Of a stretch of DNA of 64,000 nt, positions 61,062 to 64,000 are shown piece after piece. Source of the stretch: MED-G105 sp050331095. Its GTDB lineage: Bacteria; Pseudomonadota; Alphaproteobacteria; Caulobacterales; Parvularculaceae. Position 1 is the stretch's first letter. Each line of letters starts with the position of its first letter. Where the stretch lies: assembly GCA_050331095.1 (NCBI GenBank), contig JBHJHE010000024.1, forward strand, positions 19,002 to 83,001, given 5' to 3'. The position numbers and the translations under genes were made by a program. The notes under the pieces were generated by a model. The model did no database searches, was not told the DNA's origin, and saw nothing but the letters and a program-made list of their open reading frames with translations.

Positions 61062-61427
61062 ATGGCGCGCGTCACCGTCGAAGATTGCGTCGACAAGGTC
61101 TCGAACCGTTTCAACCTCGTTTTGCTCGCCGCTCACCGCGCGCGCGTTCTTTCGTCCGGCGCGCCGCTGCTCGTCGAGCGCGACCGCGACAAGAACCCTG
61201 TCGTCGCCTTGCGAGAGATCGCCGATGGCCAGCTGAACCCGGAGGCGGTGGAGGAGGATCTCGTCGTCTCCATGCAGCGCCAGTTCGAGGTCGAGGAGAC
61301 GGCCGCGCCAAGCGAAGGCGGCGACGGGGCCGACACGCCTCAGTTCGACCAGACGAATCAGGAAGAGTATCTGCGCCAGATCAAGGCCGCGGGCATGACA
61401 ACGCCCCAGTCGCTGCCGAAAAGCTGA
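61062..61427 (+). CDS. rpoZ: RNA polymerase omega subunit
   Basis: This 121-residue protein has the omega N-terminus MARVTVEDCVDKVSNRFNLV, then LAAHRARVL and KNPVVALREIADG, and an acidic C-terminal half typical of alphaproteobacteria. It helps RNA polymerase assembly and takes part in ppGpp response. It is followed by the rsh gene after 198 bp, the usual pairing. Confidence 0.95.
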   Translation: MARVTVEDCVDKVSNRFNLVLLAAHRARVLSSGAPLLVERDRDKNPVVALREIADGQLNPEAVEEDLVVSMQRQFEVEETAAPSEGGDGADTPQFDQTNQEEYLRQIKAAGMTTPQSLPKS

Positions 61428-61476
61428 AGGTCTTGCTTCACCCGGCCGAGCGGCCCGGCCCGCGTTTCGAGGGGCG

Positions 61477-61629
61477 ATGCGTAAAACCCGCCGACGACTG
61501 ATTGTCCGCCAACGACGGCTCGCCGGCCGGCGCAGCCGCAAGGCGATGGCGACGCGCCGGCGGCGGGTCGCCCGGCGCCTGCGCCTCCACCGCACGCTCG
61601 TCCGCCGCCGTCCGCGGTTGCGCCGATGA
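61477..61629 (+). CDS. Candidate 50-residue arginine-rich ORF coupled to rsh
   Basis: An ATG at 61477 after GAGGGG opens a 51-codon frame whose TGA overlaps the rsh ATG (ATGA). The product (MRKTRRRLIVRQRR...) has 24 arginines in 50 residues. Arg-rich frames arise easily by chance in GC-rich DNA, so this may be noncoding spacer. The ribosome-binding site and overlap are what support it. Confidence 0.3.
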   Translation: MRKTRRRLIVRQRRLAGRRSRKAMATRRRRVARRLRLHRTLVRRRPRLRR

Positions 61630-63550
61630 GCGCCGACCCTGCAGACGCGGATATCGCTGAGGCGGACACCCTGGAGACCGTTGGCGCCGACGCCGCAAGC
61701 CCGCCCGAGGGGTTCATCCGGCAGTACGAGCTTGTCGACCGCGTCCGCGCCTACGACCCCAATCTCGACGAAGACGTTCTGAACCGGGCCTATGTTTTCG
61801 CCATGCGCGCGCATGGCGGCCAGACGCGCAAGTCCGGCGATCCGTACTTCACCCATCCGCTCGCCGTCGCGGCGATCCTCACGGAACTGAAAGCCGACCC
61901 GGCGAGCGTCTCGACCGCGCTTCTCCACGACGTCGTCGAAGACACCGACGCGACGATCGACGACATTGAACGGCTCTTCGGCGCAGAGATCGCGCGGCTC
62001 GTCGACGGCGTCACCAAACTGTCGCGCATCGAGCTGCGCTCCGAAGCCTCGAAGCAGGCGGAGAATTTCCGAAAGCTCGTGATGGCGATGGCCGACGACG
62101 TGCGCGTGTTGCTCGTCAAGCTCGCCGACCGCCTCCACAACATGCGCACGCTCGGCTTCTTCAAGGACGAGGAGAAGCGTCGGCGCATCGCGCTTGAGAC
62201 GATGGAGATCTACGCGCCCCTTGCGGGCCGCATCGGCGTGCAGCGCTTCCGCGAGGAGCTCGAGGAGCTTTCGTTCCGCGAGCTCAATCCGCAGGCCTAC
62301 GAAATGATCAAGGGCCGGCTCGCTGACCTCCAGCGCGACGTCGTCGGCAGCGTCGTCGAACTGGCGCAAACGCTCCGCGCCCGGCTTGAAGAGGCGGGCG
62401 TCGCCTGCGACGTCCACAGCCGCGAAAAACGTCCGTTCTCGATCTGGCGCAAAATGTCGGCGAAGAACGTCTCCTTCGACGAACTCGCCGACATCTACGC
62501 CTTTCGGATCATCACCGAGAACGTCGAGGACTGCTATCGCGCCCTCGGCGTCATCCACACGACCTGGCGCATGATCCCGTCGGAGTTCGACGACTATGTT
62601 TCGGCGACGAAGCCGAACAATTACCGCTCGATCCACACCGCCGTGATCGGTCCGCCGCGGCCGGACGGGGGGCGCCAGCAGATCGAGATCCAGATCCGCA
62701 CCCGCGAGATGCACGAGACGGCCGAGCGAGGCGTCGCGGCTCATTGGCGGTACAAAGATAAAAACGCCGGCGGCGCAAAGGAGAAGGCGGGCGGCGCGAG
62801 CGTCGATTTCGCCGCGCCCGGATTTTACGATCCCTACGAGACGCCGCGCCGGCTTGTGGAGATGTTCCAGCAGGGCGAGGATCCGGACGAGGCGCTGAAG
62901 TACGCCAAGCTCGAGCTCTTTCAGGACCAGGTCTTCGCGTTCACGCCGAAGGGGCGCGTCATCGCCCTGCCGCGCGGGGCGACGGGGCTCGACTTCGCTT
63001 ATGCGGTGCATACGGACATTGGCGACAGATGCATCGGCGTCAAGATCAACGGCGTTTCGCGGCCCTTGCGCACGCCCCTGAAGAATGGCGACGTCGTCCT
63101 CGTCCTGCGTTCGGAGAACGCCGCCCCGCCCGCAGGCTGGGAATCGATGGCCGTCACGGGGCGCGCGCGCTCGGCGATCCGCCGACGGATCAAGAAGATG
63201 AAGCGCGCGCAGCACGTCGCCCTCGGCCGGGCGATGGCCGACGACGTCTTCGCCGACGCCTCCCTGTCGCTGTCGCCGAAAGCGCTATCGGCGGCCCTCG
63301 GCCGCCTTGGCGAGGACGACGAGGAAGACGTCTACGCGCGCATCGGCCGGGGCGATCTCGCCGTCGCCGACCTTATCGAGGCTGTCTATCCGGGCGCCGC
63401 CCTTGAACAGGAGGGCGAGTTGCGCGCCGCCGGGATGACGCCTTTGAAGCCCTATCGCGTCATCGACGGCCTGCCGCCTGGCGCGGAAGTCGCGCTCGGT
63501 CGCTGCTGCGCGCCGGTTCCGGGCGTGCGCATCGTCGGCTTCCGCGAGGG
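61626..63550 (+). CDS. rsh: Bifunctional (p)ppGpp synthetase/hydrolase RelA/SpoT homologue, C-terminally cut
   Basis: Start at ATG 61626. The HD hydrolase domain has YFTHPLAVAAILTEL and TALLHDVVEDTDATI. The synthetase domain has SIWRKMSAKNVSFDELADI, FRIITENVEDCYRALG and KPNNYRSIHTAVIGP. The TGS domain has DQVFAFTPKGRVIALPRGATG (in part) and DFAYAVHTDIG. The frame reaches the cysteine block GRCCAPVPGVRIVGF at about residue 635 and then loses family sequence. The expected GKGVTVH-type segment, the second cysteine and the ACT domain are missing, although the frame stays open to the window end. The cut coincides with the start of an unrelated coding frame on the other strand. Confidence 0.9.
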
Positions 63551-63556
63551 CGTGCG
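63545..63556. other. Probable chimeric junction
   Basis: To the left the plus strand encodes an RSH protein up to VRIVGFREG. To the right the plus frame reads as low-complexity Arg/Asp/Gly-rich sequence, while the minus strand becomes a hydrophobic membrane-protein frame. The exact breakpoint is uncertain by about 10 bp. Confidence 0.65.
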
Positions 63557-63998
63557 TGGCGACGGCGGCCGCGACGAGCCCGTGCCAGCGGTCACGAGGC
63601 GTGCGAGCGGTCGCCGCGAAGGTGACCGCGACGGGTGCCCCGACGGCGAGCATCGCGGCCGGCGTGTGCACGTTGCCGTGAGCACCGACGAAGCGAGGCC
63701 AGTCGTGGAGCACGATCCACCCGTCCCCGAGCAGCTCCCCGAGCCCCACGACGCCGAGCAAGGCGACGAGCGCGGGTCGCACGAGGTCGGCAGGAGACGG
63801 GCGCTCCGCCGCGACCGCCGCCGCCACGACGATCGGTCCGGCGTAGTGCGCCACCCAGACCCAGGTGACGGGCAGTCCCGGCGCGCGCAGTGCGGCGAGC
63901 CCGAGACCGGCGACCCACAGGACACCCAGGATCACCATCGGATCGCGTGGAACGCTGCGCGCCGTCGCCACGCGAGCCACGAGCAGGGCGAGCAGCCC
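63551..63998 (-). CDS. Fragment of an unrelated multi-pass membrane protein
   Basis: From the window end the minus frame reads through hydrophobic segments: GLLALLVARV, VILGVLWVAGLGLAALRAPG, VWVAHYAGPIVVAAAVA, LVRPALVALLGVVGLGELLG and AAMLAVGAPVAVTFAATAR. It loses protein character at ~63,550, where it becomes antisense of rsh. It may start outside the window or at GTG 63980. No family is recognised. The Val/Ala/Leu- and GlyAsp-rich style suggests a different, perhaps actinobacterial, source; that is inference. Confidence 0.5.
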
Positions 63999-64000
63999 GC

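Noticed and set aside
61044..63215. 723-codon minus-strand frame opposite rpoZ and rsh
   Set aside because: It spans two well-supported genes on the other strand and is Arg/Asp-repetitive without family sequence.
1..64000. CRISPR arrays, insertion sequences, prophage or toxin-antitoxin systems
   Set aside because: No regularly spaced repeats, transposase motifs or phage genes were recognised.

Overview
This is a high-GC, densely coded window from a Gram-negative bacterium, most likely a marine or aquatic alphaproteobacterium of the Caulobacterales/Parvularculales/Hyphomonadaceae type. The support is a 1303-residue TonB-dependent receptor with an N-terminal carboxypeptidase-regulatory-like domain, GntR/FadR-type uronate regulators, Tat-type leaders, and the housekeeping run slt - dapA - smpB - udg - NYN - folK - rpoZ - rsh. 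The taxonomic placement is inference.

From 1 to about 53.2 kb the window is one large catabolic island for uronic-acid-rich, probably sulfated, polysaccharide. It opens with a GH105 unsaturated-uronyl hydrolase and an unrecognised secreted 858-residue protein. Next comes a minus-strand operon uxaC-dctP-dctQ-dctM-uxuB (uronate TRAP uptake, isomerase, reductase). A PhoD-like phosphohydrolase follows, then a five-gene minus-strand operon with overlapping stop and start codons: two unknown proteins, a heparinase II/III-like lyase, an alpha/alpha-toroid protein and a GH28 enzyme. A sulfatase diverges from that operon. Then come manD-kdgK (mannonate dehydratase, KDG kinase), a Tat-exported enolase-superfamily protein, and an operon of two carboxylate permeases, a 49-codon ORF, uxaA and a FAH-family enzyme.

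From 30 to 37.4 kb lies an IclR regulator with glcDEF (glycolate oxidase), a second exported enolase-superfamily protein and a tartrate/malate-type dehydrogenase. A GH2 beta-glucuronidase interrupted by an in-frame TAA follows. From 39.6 to 53.2 kb are a UxuR-like GntR regulator, an aldehyde dehydrogenase, a CapA-like protein, a WD40 protein, an FGE-type sulfatase-maturing protein, the TonB receptor, a second UxuR-like regulator, glycerate 2-kinase and a third exported enolase-superfamily protein.

The proposed scheme is outer-membrane uptake of oligosaccharide, periplasmic desulfation and depolymerisation, TRAP import of uronates, conversion by UxaC/UxuB/ManD and UxaA to 2-keto-3-deoxygluconate, and phosphorylation by KdgK. 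A side branch turns aldehyde and glycolate products into glyoxylate and glycerate. The aldolase (eda) and the 4-deoxy-uronate enzymes (kduI/kduD) are not in the window. Six FadR-subfamily-like sites (core TTGGTC) lie in the promoter regions of the uronate genes, and GTTCC/GGAAC inverted repeats lie before iclR/permeases, glcD and the aldehyde dehydrogenase. These suggest two regulons.

From 53.3 kb on the content is housekeeping: tRNA-Ser(GCU), lytic transglycosylase, dapA, smpB, a methyltransferase-like membrane protein, uracil-DNA glycosylase, NYN protein, folK, rpoZ and the RelA/SpoT homologue. The rsh frame loses its family sequence at about 63,550, where an unrelated minus-strand membrane-protein frame begins. 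This looks like a chimeric contig end or a rearrangement.
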